The notes: a model not told the origin generated them from the sequence alone. Positions 35,005 through 44,886 are shown, counted from the stretch's first letter. The stretch is DNA of 64,000 bases from Streptomyces sp. R28 (GCF_041052385.1 NZ_CP163439.1:10219001-10283000); one strand, 5' to 3'. A program made the numbers and translations.

Positions 35005-36258
35005 TCACGAAGAACGCCCGCCGAACCCCGTGCGGTTCCGCCACAGCTGCTCCTGAACTCCCATGCGCTCACGCAGCCGGGTCAGGCGTGCCATCCGGGT
35101 GCGCTGCTCCTGCGACACGCGGTCCAGTTCCTCCAGCAGCCGGCGCGAGCGGTGCTCGGTGTCCAGCTCGTCGAGGATGCGGTTCACCTCGGTGAGTACG
35201 GCGCCGAGCAGCTGCCAGTGCCCGTCCTCGCGCCCCGCCTCCTCGCGCAGCAGCAGGGCCAGCTTGTCGCGGGTGCCCGCCGCCGTGCGCAACTCGGCGG
35301 TGAGCCGGGACTCCGCCGCGTCGGCGTTGCTGCTGACATGGGTGGTGACCAGCACCGAGAAGCTGACCACCGCGTCGGCGATCTCGGACAGCAACTGCTC
35401 CACGACGGTGCCCGTCTCCTTCGCGAACAGCGGCTCGGGCTCCCGCTCCTTCGCGAGGTCGGTGAGGGTGCGCGCGAGCACCCGCAGGACCACCGTGCAG
35501 ATCTCCAGGGTGTCCAGTCCGGTGCGCAGCACCACGCGGTGCAGCAGACTGTCGCGCACGCGCGGATTGAGCCGCAGGCTGTCCTCGGCCTGCTTCAGCG
35601 CCGCGTCCACCTCGACGATGTCGTGGTCGAGCCGGCGCGCCTCGTGCAGCCGGGCCGCGGCCTGCTCGAACGGTGTGTGGCCGGCGGCCTCCTCGCCGAT
35701 GCGCAGCATCAACTGCCGCAGCCGACGGGCCAGTCCCTCCAGCGACTCACCGGCCTCCTCCACCCACACCGGCGGCGCGAGGAGCAGATTGAAGCCGAGC
35801 CCGACCACCGCGCCGATCAGTGTCTCCAGAATCCGTGCCCAGGCCGTGTCCCCGACCGTGGTGACACCGAGGACCAGCATCGCGCTGATCGCCACTTCGG
35901 GCACGTACTCGTCGACCCGCACCAGATGGCCCACCACCAGCGAGGCCACGATCAGCAGCGCCAGACTCCACCAGGTCAGGCCGACCAGGAGGCTGAAGGC
36001 GATGGCGACCAGGACACCGGCCACCACGGAGTTCACCCGCCGGATGCCGTTGGTGAGCGTGGCGTACAGCGTGACCTGGACGACCAGCAGCGCGGTCAGG
36101 GGCGCGGTCAGCGGCGCGGCCTCGGGGCTCAGGCGCAGCGCGATGACGTACGCGATCGTCGCCGCGGCCGCCGACCGCAGCGTCTGGACCACCACCGGGT
36201 CCCGGCGCAGTTTCCCGAGCCGTTCCAGGGACGGCGTCCCCTCACGTACGTCCCGCAT
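35005..36258 (-). CDS. FUSC/ArAE-type aromatic exporter-like membrane protein
   Basis: A 417-residue protein with six clustered N-terminal membrane helices, including AAATIAYVIALRLSPEA and TALLVVQVTLYATLTNGIRR with the family V.v..tvyatL..gi.R pattern. A long cytoplasmic helical domain follows, rich in Arg/Glu and probably coiled coil (RLRERMGVQEQLWRNR at the end). The FUSC/ArAE family includes AaeB-like exporters of aromatic acids. The substrate is unknown. ATG 36258 is preceded by AAGGGA; upstream in-frame codons run into non-conserved sequence. A second, frameshifted FUSC gene lies at 47618. Confidence 0.85.
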   Translation of the reverse strand: MRDVREGTPSLERLGKLRRDPVVVQTLRSAAAATIAYVIALRLSPEAAPLTAPLTALLVVQVTLYATLTNGIRRVNSVVAGVLVAIAFSLLVGLTWWSLALLIVASLVVGHLVRVDEYVPEVAISAMLVLGVTTVGDTAWARILETLIGAVVGLGFNLLLAPPVWVEEAGESLEGLARRLRQLMLRIGEEAAGHTPFEQAAARLHEARRLDHDIVEVDAALKQAEDSLRLNPRVRDSLLHRVVLRTGLDTLEICTVVLRVLARTLTDLAKEREPEPLFAKETGTVVEQLLSEIADAVVSFSVLVTTHVSSNADAAESRLTAELRTAAGTRDKLALLLREEAGREDGHWQLLGAVLTEVNRILDELDTEHRSRRLLEELDRVSQEQRTRMARLTRLRERMGVQEQLWRNRTGFGGRSS

Positions 36259-36517
36259 CCTCGGTTGTTCCCTTTCCACAGATGCTTCCCACACCCTGCT
36301 TGCGGAACGTAACGGTCCGCAAGGAACCCCAGATTGATCGCAGCGGCCGGGGTACGGCAAGGGGCTGGGCTGGTGATCGTCGACACCCGCGCGAGGCCGG
36401 GCGCCCGACCGGGTCCGGAACTGAGGAAAACCCCCGCTGTCACCCTGTGGTTGACCGCAACCGGGGACGGAGGACCGCCGGATGGTCCCCGCCGGTCCGG
36501 AGCGCAAGTCTTGGATC

Positions 36518-37852
36518 ATGAATCGGCATCGGACCGGATTAGTGCTGACCCTGTTCATCATCCTCGCCGCCCTGACGACCGGCATCCCGGCCACGGCGGC
36601 ACCGACCTCCACCACGGTCGTCGAGGCACTCGACCGCGCCGCCCACCCGCTGCGGAGCGTCGAACCGGGCGGCGGCACCGGCGATCTGCGCCCCCTGGAC
36701 CGGATGATCGGCGACGCCCGGGTGGTCGGCCTGGGCGAGGCCACCCACGGCTCGCACGACTTCTTCGCCCTCAAGGACCGCGTCTTGCGCCACCTCGTCG
36801 AGGAGAAGGGCTTCCGCACCTTCGCCCTGGAGGCCCCCTGGAGCACCGGCCTGCGCCTCAACGATTATGTGCTGTACGGCAAGGGTGACCCGCGGCGCAT
36901 CATGCGCGAGGAGTTCCAGCGGGACTACCTGTGGTGGAACAACACCGACTACCTGCGGCTCGTTCAGTGGATGCGCGCTTACAACGTCCGGCACCCCGGC
37001 GACCCCGTCCGCTTCATGGGCGACGACATCGCCTGGACCGGACCCGAGCTGTACGACGCCGTCGAGGACCATGTGGCCGGTGCCGCTCCCGGGCTGAGTG
37101 CCCGCCTCGCCGAGCTCTACCGCGGACTGCGGCCCACCGTGCCGACCGGGGCGTACATCGAGCAGTACCTGAGCCTGCCGTACGCCGCACGCATGGAGCG
37201 GGCGGCGCGTACGGGCGAGGCGCTGCGGCTGGTCGAGCGGATGGCCCCGGGAGCCGACCGCGCGGCGTACGACTGGGCCGTCCAGCACGCGACGGTGATC
37301 GACCGGACCGCCCGGCAGTACGCCTTCGACCTCGAGGACCCCGCACAGATCGCCGAGGCCATGCGCTACCGGGACGGGGCGATGGCCTCCGCCGTGGTGT
37401 GGTGGCAGCGGCACACCGGCACCAAGGTGCTGCTGTCGGCGCACAACAACCACGTCGGCTACCTGCCGGAGGAACCCGCCGAGAACCCGAAGGTGCAGGG
37501 CGCGTTCCTGCGCGACCTCCTCGGCGCGGGCTATGTGAGCGTGGGCCTGACCTTCGATCACGGCTCGTTCGAGGCCACCGGCCGGGACGACGACGTCATC
37601 CGCCGCTGGACGCTCGGACCGGCGGGCCCGGGCAGCAACGAGCGGACGCTCGACCGGGTGCGACACCGCGACTACGTGCTCGACCTGCGGACCACCGGAG
37701 CTCCGGCTCGTGACTGGCTGCGGCAGGCGCGGCCGACGCGCAGCATCGGCACCGCCTACCCCGACGGCCCGTACGCCATCGCGCTCGCCCGCAGCTACGA
37801 CGTCCTGATCCATCTGCACCGGGTGGAGGCGGCGCGGCTGAGGGACCGGTAG
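36518..37852 (+). CDS. Secreted erythromycin-esterase-like protein
   Basis: A 444-residue EreA/EreB-superfamily protein with a signal peptide (LVLTLFIILAALTTGIPATA, cleavage near TAA-PT). The family active-site region GLGEATHGSHDFFALKDRV is present, with further motifs FALEAPW, FMGDDI and VLLSAHNNHVGY. Characterised members hydrolyse macrolide lactones through a histidine-activated water. Most relatives, including exported ones, have unknown substrates, so macrolide resistance should not be assumed. It is divergent from the FUSC gene. It ends 14 bases from the convergent FBP gene. Confidence 0.87.
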   Translation: MNRHRTGLVLTLFIILAALTTGIPATAAPTSTTVVEALDRAAHPLRSVEPGGGTGDLRPLDRMIGDARVVGLGEATHGSHDFFALKDRVLRHLVEEKGFRTFALEAPWSTGLRLNDYVLYGKGDPRRIMREEFQRDYLWWNNTDYLRLVQWMRAYNVRHPGDPVRFMGDDIAWTGPELYDAVEDHVAGAAPGLSARLAELYRGLRPTVPTGAYIEQYLSLPYAARMERAARTGEALRLVERMAPGADRAAYDWAVQHATVIDRTARQYAFDLEDPAQIAEAMRYRDGAMASAVVWWQRHTGTKVLLSAHNNHVGYLPEEPAENPKVQGAFLRDLLGAGYVSVGLTFDHGSFEATGRDDDVIRRWTLGPAGPGSNERTLDRVRHRDYVLDLRTTGAPARDWLRQARPTRSIGTAYPDGPYAIALARSYDVLIHLHRVEAARLRDR

Positions 37853-37866
37853 CCGCCCGGTGCCCG

Positions 37867-38361
37867 TCAGGCGTACAGCTTGTCGAGGAAGGCGCTGAGA
37901 TTGCCCGTGGTCCGGGCGATCTGCTCCTCCAGCGTCAGGCTCTCCTCGAAGCGGCTCCCGGACTCCAGGTTCTTCCTGCCGCGGACGTACAGCGAGCAGG
38001 CGAGGTCGGTGCACATGTAGAGGCCGACCGAGTTGCCCTCGCGGCCGGCCGTCCCCGCCTTGCGGGCCGTCATCAGCGAGACGCCGCCGCCCGGATGGGT
38101 CGTCAGGCAGAGGGAGCACATGCTGCGGTGCAGGAAGCCGCGCTGCGAGGAGGGGAAGCGGAGGGTGACGCCCACCGGGCGCCCCTCCCGCTCGGTGACC
38201 AGATAGCTGCGATCGGGCGCTCCCGGATCCCGCCAGCCGAGGAAGTCGAGGTCGTCCCAAGGGCGTTCGTCGAGATCGCGGGGGACGGACAGGCGCTTGG
38301 CCTCGCCTTTCGAGCAGTTGATGAAGGAGTTGCGGATGTCTTGCTCGGTGAGTGGCTTCAT
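37867..38361 (-). CDS. FBP-domain (EF-G-binding treble-clef zinc finger) protein
   Basis: A 164-residue protein of the FBP_C family, related to the zinc-finger domain of FusB-type EF-G-binding proteins that confer fusidic acid tolerance by freeing stalled EF-G. Zinc ligands are visible as CSLC (in SMCSLCLTTHP) and the CTDLACS region about 35 residues later. The N terminus reads MKPLTEQDIRNSFINCS. A ribosome-associated stress role is likely but not proven. A perfect 19-base palindrome lies about 50 bases upstream of ATG 38361. Confidence 0.85.
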   Translation of the reverse strand: MKPLTEQDIRNSFINCSKGEAKRLSVPRDLDERPWDDLDFLGWRDPGAPDRSYLVTEREGRPVGVTLRFPSSQRGFLHRSMCSLCLTTHPGGGVSLMTARKAGTAGREGNSVGLYMCTDLACSLYVRGRKNLESGSRFEESLTLEEQIARTTGNLSAFLDKLYA

Positions 38362-38409
38362 GGGGAGTCTCCGGGGGCGTACGAGCGCCGGCTCGGTGGG
38401 GCGGTGTAA

Positions 38410-38428
38410 AACCTAGGGTCCCTAGGTT
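38410..38428. promoter_or_regulatory. Perfect 19-base palindrome upstream of the FBP gene
   Basis: AACCTAGGGTCCCTAGGTT has perfect 9-base arms around a central T. A further partial half site, CTAGGG, follows at about 38433. The location within 50-70 bases of the FBP start fits an operator overlapping its promoter. Confidence 0.65.
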
Positions 38429-38513
38429 CATGGCTAGGGTAGGCAGCTTGATGAGGGGGAGCCAGTGAATTTCGACCCGTCGGGTCACGTTGTCTGCGGC
38501 GCCATCGTGGTTG

Positions 38514-38546
38514 GTCGCGCAGTTCCCCGCGCCCCTTCGGGGCGCT
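38514..38546. repeat. Dispersed repeat, copy 2, with terminator-like hairpin
   Basis: GTCGCGCAGTTCCCCGCG and flanks repeat the sequence at 21099-21122 over 24 identical bases. Here it is extended by a perfect 7-bp hairpin, GCGCCCC-TTC-GGGGCGC (38530-38546). It lies downstream of the leftward LuxR gene's stop and upstream of the FBP gene, so it could terminate the regulator transcript. Confidence 0.65.
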
Positions 38547-38598
38547 GCCGAACCGCAGCGTAGTTCGCCCCACCTGCTCAGACGGGTGCGGGCGCGGC

Positions 38599-39234
38599 CT
38601 ACTCCGTCTCCGGAACTGTCGGCGGCCACACCCCGGGAGTCAGCACCCCCAGTGCGTAGGCGCGGGCGACCAGTTCCGTGCGGTTCGCCGCGGTCCAGCG
38701 GGCCGACAGGCGTCGCAGGTGGTAGTTCACGCCGTCCACGGTGAGGCCGGTCTCCCGGGCGGCCTGCGCGGTGGTGGCGCCCCCGGCGAGCAGCGCCAGG
38801 ATGCGCGCCTCGGCCGGCGCCACCTTCACGGGCCTGCGTTCCTGTGCCTCGCGCTCGCCCAGGACCCGCAGCATCACCAGCAGTGCCGGCGTGTCCTCCG
38901 CGGTGTCGCTCACCGGGTCCGCCGTCAGCTCCCCGTACCGCTCCGCACCGCCGGGCGCCTGCCAGCGCACCGACACCTGGTAGCGCGACCGGTGCCGCAG
39001 CCGCAGCGCCTCGGCGATCCGCTCCACCTGCGTCGTCTCCTGCGGCCGAAACAGCTCCAGCACGTCCCGGCCGCGCAGCCGCCCCGGGCTCGTACCGCAC
39101 TCCGCCGCCATCGCCGGATTGGCCAGCAGGACCGCGCCGTACACGTCACAGACCGCGATCGGCACCGAGACGCGGTCGAAGACCATCAGGGCGCGGTTGC
39201 GCCACACCACGGCCTCGGGTCGAGCCGAGTCCAC
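38599..39234 (-). CDS. PAS-LuxR-type transcription regulator
   Basis: A 211-residue regulator with an N-terminal PAS domain (VFDRVSVPIAVCDVYGAVLL through ELFRPQE) and a C-terminal LuxR-like helix-turn-helix (EARILALLAGGATTAQAARE, then GLTVDGVNYHLRRLSARW). GTG 39234 is chosen because GGAGG lies four bases upstream; a longer frame from 39258 also exists. It is divergent from the fused P450 gene with 140 bases between, a layout that suggests it controls that P450. The PAS ligand is unknown. Confidence 0.88.
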   Translation of the reverse strand: MDSARPEAVVWRNRALMVFDRVSVPIAVCDVYGAVLLANPAMAAECGTSPGRLRGRDVLELFRPQETTQVERIAEALRLRHRSRYQVSVRWQAPGGAERYGELTADPVSDTAEDTPALLVMLRVLGEREAQERRPVKVAPAEARILALLAGGATTAQAARETGLTVDGVNYHLRRLSARWTAANRTELVARAYALGVLTPGVWPPTVPETE

Positions 39235-39280
39235 AGCACCTCCGGTCCCTGGGCGCAAGCGTGACGCACATCCATGGACT

Positions 39281-39296
39281 ACACAATCATGTAGGG
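39281..39296. promoter_or_regulatory. Short inverted repeat between regulator and P450
   Basis: CTACA and TGTAG are perfect arms around CAATCA, in the intergenic region between the PAS-LuxR gene and the CYP102-like gene. It is a candidate regulator site. Confidence 0.35.
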
Positions 39297-39374
39297 GCGG
39301 GGTGCGGGCGGCCGGGGCCCGTCGATCACGCTGGACCGCAGTAGTCCCGTACCGCGAAAGGCAGTTGTCCCGCC

Positions 39375-42300
39375 ATGCCCCCCACCGCGTCGCTCCCGCA
39401 GACCCTCGACGCCCTCCCCGGTGTCCCCGTCGTCGACATCACCGCAGTCGGACCCGGCCGCACCCCGATCCAGCAGGTCATGGAGCTGATGCGGGAGCAC
39501 GGGCCGGTGCTCGTGCGGCGGCTGCACGGGCGGGAGACGCTGTTCACCGCCGACCTGGACCTGGTGGCCGACCTGGCGGACGAGAAGCGGTTCGCCAAGC
39601 ATGTCGGGCCCGCCCTGGACAACGTCCGGGAGTTCGCAGCCGACGGCCTGTTCACGGCGTACAACGACGAGCCGAACTGGGCCAAGGCGCACGACATCCT
39701 CATGCCCGCCTTCGCGCTCGGGTCGATGCGCACCTACCACCCCGTGATGCTGAAGGTGGCCCAGCGGCTCATCGCGTCCTGGGATCGTGACGCCCGTGCC
39801 GGGCAGCCGGTGAACGTCCCCGACGACATGACCCGCATGACCCTCGACACCATCGGGCTCGCCGGGTTCGGCTACGACTTCGGATCTTCGAGCGGGCCGA
39901 GCCGCACCCCTTCGTCGAGTCGATGGTGCGCTGCCTGGAGTGGAGCATGAACCGCCTGGCCCGCGTCCCGGGCCAGGACTACTCCGCAGCCGACGCGGCC
40001 TTCCGGGACGACGCCGCCTACCTCGCCCAGGTCGTCGACGACGTCATCGCCGCCCGCGCCGGCACCGACCAGCGGGACGCCGAGGACCTCCTCGGCCTCA
40101 TGCTCACCGCCCAGCACCCGCGGGACGGCGGCACCCTCGACGCCGCCAACATCCGCAACCAGGTCATCACCTTCCTGATCGCCGGCCACGAGACGACCTC
40201 CGGCGCGATGTCCTTCGCGATGTACTACCTCGCCAAGCACCCGGCCGCGCTCCAGCTCATGCAGCGCGAGGTCGACGGGCTGTGGGGCGACCGGACCGAC
40301 CCCGAGCCGACCTACGACGAGGTCGGCAGGCTGACGTACACCCGCCAGGTCCTCAACGAGGCGCTGCGGCTGTGGCCCACCGCCGCCGCCTTCAGCCGGC
40401 ATGCTCTCGAGGACACGATGCTCGGTGGCCGCATCCCGCTGCGCGCCGGGCAGTTCGTCACCGTCCTCGCCCCGATGCTGCACCGGCAGCCGGTCTGGGG
40501 CGACAACCCCGAGCTGTTCGACCCCACCCGCTTCACGTCCGAGGCCGAGGCGGCGCGTTCGGTGCACGCCTTCAAGCCGTTCGGCACCGGTGAACGCGCC
40601 TGCATCGGGCGGCAGTTCGCCCTGCACGAGGCGACCATGCTGCTGGCGATGCTGGTCCACCGCTACCGGTTGCGGGACCACGCCGACTACCGCCTCACCA
40701 TCAAGGAGACCCTCACCCTCAAGCCCGACGGCTTCACCCTCACCCTGACCCCGCGCACGCCCGCCGACCGTGTGCACACCCCGCTGCCCGGCGCCGCCCC
40801 CGCGGCCACGGAAGCCGTGTCCGACGCGGCCGCCCTCCCCGCCCGCGTCCGCCCCGGCACCAGCGCCCTGTTCCTGCACGGCAGCAACTACGGCACCTGC
40901 CGCGACTTCGCCGCCCAGCTCGCCGACGAGGCCGCCGCCATCGGCTGCGAGACGCGGATCGCGCCGCTCGACGACTACGCCGGCGGCCTGCCCACCGACC
41001 GCCCGGTCGTGATCACCGCCGCCTCCTACAACGGCCGCCCCACCGACGACGCCACCGCCTTCGCCGCCTGGCTCGACGAGGCCCGCGACGCCGGTGACGT
41101 CACCTACGCCGTCCTCGGCGTCGGCGACCGCAACTGGGCCGCCACCTACCAGCACGTCCCGACCCGCTTCGACGACCGCCTCGCCGAACTCGGCGCCACC
41201 CGCCTGACCGACCGCGCCGCCGCCGACGCCTCCGGCGATCTGACCGGCGCGGTAAGGGACTTCACGGCCAGGCTCCGCACGGCGCTGCTGGAGCGGTACG
41301 GCGACCCGGACGCCACCGCCCCGGCCGACGACGAGCCCACCACGGCGTACGAGGTCCGCACCCTGACCGGCGGCCCCCTGGACGCCCTCGCCGCACGCCA
41401 CGGCCTCGTCCCGATGACCGTCACCGAGGCCCACGACCTCACCGCCCCCGGCCACCCCCGCCGCAAACGCTTCGTCCGCCTCGCCCTCCCGGAAGGCGTC
41501 ACCTACCGCACCGCCGACCACCTCACCGTGCTGCCCGGCAACGCGCCGGCGCTGGTCGAGCGAGCCGCCGCCGCGCTCGGCGTCGACCTCGACACCGTCC
41601 TGGACATCCGGGCCACCCGCCCCCGCCGCGACGGCCTCGCGGTCGACCGGCCCCTGACCGTTCGCCAACTCCTCACCCACCACGTCGAGTTGCAGGAGCG
41701 TCCGAGCGCCGCCCAGCTGTCCGCGCTCGCCGCCGCCAACCCGTGCCCGCCGGAGCGCACGGCGCTGGCGAACCTGACCGACGATCCGCGCACCCTCGTC
41801 GAGGTGATCGAGGACCACCCGGCCCTGCGGGGCGCCCTGGACTGGCCGGCGCTGCTCGACCTCCTCACCCCGCTGCGCCCCCGCCACTACTCCATCTCCT
41901 CCTCACCCGCCGTCGCCCCCGGCCACGCGGACCTGATGGTGTCCCTGCTTGAGGCTCCGGCCCGCTCGGGCAAGGGCGTCTACCGAGGCACCGGATCCGG
42001 ACACCTCACCACCGTCCGGCCCGGCGACACGGTGTACGCCCGCGTCCAGCCGTGCCGGGAGGTCTTCCGGATCGACGGCCGCGAACCGGTCGTCATGGTC
42101 GCGGCCGGCACGGGCCTCGCCCCCTTCCGCGGGGCCATCGCCGACCGTACGGCGGCACGAGCGGCCGGCGCCGAACTCGCCCCCGCCCTCTGCTATTTCG
42201 GCTGCGACGCCCCCGACGCCGACTTCCTGCACGCCGAGGAGCTGCGCGCCGCCGAGGCCGTCGGCGCGGTCTCGCTGCGCCCGGCCTTCAGCGCCGCCCC

Positions 42301-42550
42301 GCAGGACGGCGTGACCTTCGTCCAGCACCGCATCGCCGCCGAGGCCGACGAGGTCTGGGGGCTGCTCGGAGCGGGCGCCAGGGTGTACGTCTGCGGGGAC
42401 GGTTCGCGGATGGCGCCGGGCGTACGGGAGGCGTTCCGTACGCTGTACCGGGAGCGCACGCCGGGCGCCGACGACGCGGCGGCCGGGCGGTGGCTCGACG
42501 GGCTGATCGCGGACGGCCGTTACGTCGAGGACGTGTACGCGGCCGGCTGA
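39375..42550 (+). pseudogene. Frameshifted CYP102-type P450/NADPH-P450 reductase fusion
   Basis: Two frames together encode a self-sufficient P450 of about 1,058 residues like P450 BM3 and CYP102D1. Frame 1 (39375 to about 39886) gives the heme-domain N terminus up to LAGFGYDFGS. The rest, from FERAEPHPFVESMV onward, continues in another frame to 42550. One base appears lost in GGATCTTCGAG near 39886. The second part holds AGHETTSGAMSF, FGTGERACIGR, an FMN domain (LFLHGSNYGTCRDFA) and an FAD/NADPH domain (RHYSISSSP, VAAGTGLAPFRG). As read, translation stops at 39950 without the heme cysteine. A sequencing error is possible. The expected reaction is subterminal fatty-acid hydroxylation. Confidence 0.85.
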
Positions 42551-42574
42551 CCGAAGGGGAGGGGTGGGCGCACG

Positions 42575-43537
42575 GTGGTGGACTCCTGGGAACGGGCCCG
42601 GCAGGTCCTGGACGCGGCGGGCCTTGCGCCGGGACACCTCGCCCACCTGCGCCCGCTGTCGGGCGGCACGTACAACACGGTCGAGGAGCTGGTCCTCGTC
42701 GACGGCCGTCGCTATGTGCTGAAGGTGCCGCCCGCCTCGACCCTCCCGGGCATGACGTACGAGAGCGAACTCCTCGTGTCCGAGGCCGAGTTCTACCGTG
42801 CGGCCGCGAAGGCGGAGGTGGCGGCGCCGCGTGTGGTGAGCCTCGGGAGTCATCTGCTGATGACCGCCTGCCCGGGCGACCCCTGGAACGGCTCGCTCAC
42901 GGACACGGAACAGGCCGTTCTGCGCACGGAGTTGGGCCGTCAGGTCGCCCGGCTGCACACCGTCACGGGGCCGGGCTTCGGCTACCCGTCCGGTGCCCTC
43001 GGCCCGCTCGCCGACGACTGGCGCACCGCGTTCACGGGGATGCTCGACGCCGTCCTGGACGACGCCCGCCGCTACGGGGCCCGGCTGCCGCGCCCCGCCG
43101 ACGCCGTCGCCGGTACGCTCCGGGCCGCCTACGACGCGCTCGACGAGGTCACCGTCCCGTGTCTCGTCCACTTCGACCTGTGGCCGGGCAACATCCTGGT
43201 CGACCGTGCGTCGGGGGAGGCCCGTATCGGCGGGCTCATCGACGGGGAGCGCATGTTCTGGGGCGACCCGCTGGCCGACTTCGTCTCCCTGGCGCTGCTG
43301 GGGGACATCAAGAAGGACGAGGCGTTCCTGGCCGGCTACCGGGAGGCCGCAGGACGGACCGACTTCGACGCGGCGGCCCGACTGCGCCTCGCCCTCTACC
43401 GCTCCTACCTCTACCTGATCATGCTCACCGAGACGGTCCCCCGGGCGGTCGACGCCGGGCAGGAGCGCTGGGTCCAGGAGGCCGTCGCTCCGGAACTGCT
43501 CGCGGCGCTGGCCGAGATCGAGGACCTGACGGCGTAG
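42575..43537 (+). CDS. Aminoglycoside phosphotransferase-like kinase
   Basis: A 320-residue APH/choline-kinase-fold protein. The catalytic loop is CLVHFDLWPGNILVD, with the catalytic Asp, and the metal-binding Asp is in GLIDGERMFWGDPLADF. The N-terminal lobe has GGTYNTVEELVLVDGRRYVL. Fold relatives phosphorylate aminoglycosides, homoserine, fructosamines or macrolides; the substrate here is unknown. GTG 42575 or the adjacent GTG 42578 starts it after GGGGAGGGG. It lies 24 bases after the P450 fusion gene, so it may be cotranscribed. A ROK regulator follows. Confidence 0.85.
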   Translation: MVDSWERARQVLDAAGLAPGHLAHLRPLSGGTYNTVEELVLVDGRRYVLKVPPASTLPGMTYESELLVSEAEFYRAAAKAEVAAPRVVSLGSHLLMTACPGDPWNGSLTDTEQAVLRTELGRQVARLHTVTGPGFGYPSGALGPLADDWRTAFTGMLDAVLDDARRYGARLPRPADAVAGTLRAAYDALDEVTVPCLVHFDLWPGNILVDRASGEARIGGLIDGERMFWGDPLADFVSLALLGDIKKDEAFLAGYREAAGRTDFDAAARLRLALYRSYLYLIMLTETVPRAVDAGQERWVQEAVAPELLAALAEIEDLTA

Positions 43538-43596
43538 TTCACAATGGGGGACGGTTCGAACAGGGTGGGGAACAGGGCTGGTCCGAAGGGAGCCGC

Positions 43597-44886
43597 ATGG
43601 CGGGGCGCAGCGGGCGCACGGTACGCGACCTCAGACGGGGAAACCGTACGGCCGTACTGCGGCGCCTCTACTTCGACGGCCCCCTCAGCCGCTTCGAACT
43701 CGGCCCGGCGACCGGTCTCAGCTCCGGTTCCGTCAGCAATGTCGTCGCCGAGCTGATCGCGGACGGTCTGGTCGAGGAGGCCGGCAGCGTCGACTCCGAC
43801 GGCGGCCGCCCCCGCATCCTCCTGCGCGTGGCTCCCGGCAGCGGTCACATGATCGGCGTCGACGTCGGCGAAACCCGGGTGCGGACCGGGCTGTTCGACC
43901 TGACTCTCACCGAACTCGCCCGCGCGGAACGGCCTTTGGCGCCGCAGCGGTACGACGTCGAAGGCATCGTCCGTCATGTGCGCGACGGCATCACCGAGGT
44001 ACTCGCAGGAGCCGGCATCGCACCCGAACGGCTCCTCGGCGTCGGCATCGGCGTCCCAGGGATCATCGAACACACGCCGAGACTCGGTGCCCTGGTGCAC
44101 GGGCAGACGATCGGCTGGGACGCGGTACCGCTGGAGCAGCTCCTGCGCGACGGCTCCGAACTCCCGGGCGCCGTCCCGTACTTCATCGACAACGGCGCCA
44201 GGACCCTCGGCCAGGCCGAGATGTGGTTCGGCGGCGGACGCGGCGCCCGTAGCGCGGTCGTCGTCCTGTTCGGCTCCGGCGTCGGCGCCTGTCTCGTCGC
44301 CCCCGAGGCGGAGGACGGGCGGGCGGTGGAGTGGGGGCATCTGACGGTACGGGTCAGGGGCCGCCGCTGCCGGTGCGGCGCGCTCGGCTGCCTGGAGGCG
44401 TACGCGGGCGCCGAGGCGCTGCTGGAACGCTGGCGCGAGGAAGGCGGGAGCGTGCCGGAAGGCGCCGACGAGGAGACCGCGCTGGCGGCGATGCTGGCCG
44501 GCGCCTTTCCGCCGGACGGCGGTGCGGCCGACCCGGTGGCGCTCGCCGTACTGGAGGAGACAGCCGAGTACGTGGGCGCGGGCCTGTCCGATCTGATCAA
44601 CCTCTTCCAGCCCGAGCGCATCCTGATCGGCGGCTGGGCGGGTCTGCGGCTCGGCGCCCACCTCCTGCCCGCCGTACGCCGGCACGCGGCCTCGTACGCC
44701 CTGCGGCATCCGGCCCGCAAGGTCACCGTCGACCTGGGCAGGCTCGGCCCGGACGCGGTCACCGTCGGTGCCGCGATCCTGCCGCTCGCCGAATTCTTCG
44801 CCCGCGGCGGGCGACGCGCCGAGCCCGTGCCCGAGGCCCCGTCGACGGCCTGGCGCACGGCCCTGGCGGAGCGAGTGGCGCCCTGA
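43597..44886 (+). CDS. ROK-family transcription regulator
   Basis: A 429-residue ROK repressor. The N-terminal winged helix-turn-helix contains SRFELGPATGLSSGSVSNVV. The sugar-kinase-like domain starts at IGVDVGETRVRTGLFD and has the zinc motif CRCGALGCLEAYAG. NagC/XylR-type relatives respond to sugars or sugar phosphates. ATG 43597 follows GAAGGGAG. It lies 60 bases downstream of the kinase-like gene on the same strand, so the two might act on a shared metabolite. No sugar transporter is adjacent to identify the ligand. Confidence 0.9.
   Translation: MAGRSGRTVRDLRRGNRTAVLRRLYFDGPLSRFELGPATGLSSGSVSNVVAELIADGLVEEAGSVDSDGGRPRILLRVAPGSGHMIGVDVGETRVRTGLFDLTLTELARAERPLAPQRYDVEGIVRHVRDGITEVLAGAGIAPERLLGVGIGVPGIIEHTPRLGALVHGQTIGWDAVPLEQLLRDGSELPGAVPYFIDNGARTLGQAEMWFGGGRGARSAVVVLFGSGVGACLVAPEAEDGRAVEWGHLTVRVRGRRCRCGALGCLEAYAGAEALLERWREEGGSVPEGADEETALAAMLAGAFPPDGGAADPVALAVLEETAEYVGAGLSDLINLFQPERILIGGWAGLRLGAHLLPAVRRHAASYALRHPARKVTVDLGRLGPDAVTVGAAILPLAEFFARGGRRAEPVPEAPSTAWRTALAERVAP

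Noticed and set aside
36518..37852. Macrolide resistance gene
   Set aside because: The protein belongs to the erythromycin-esterase superfamily but is exported, and most members have other or unknown substrates.
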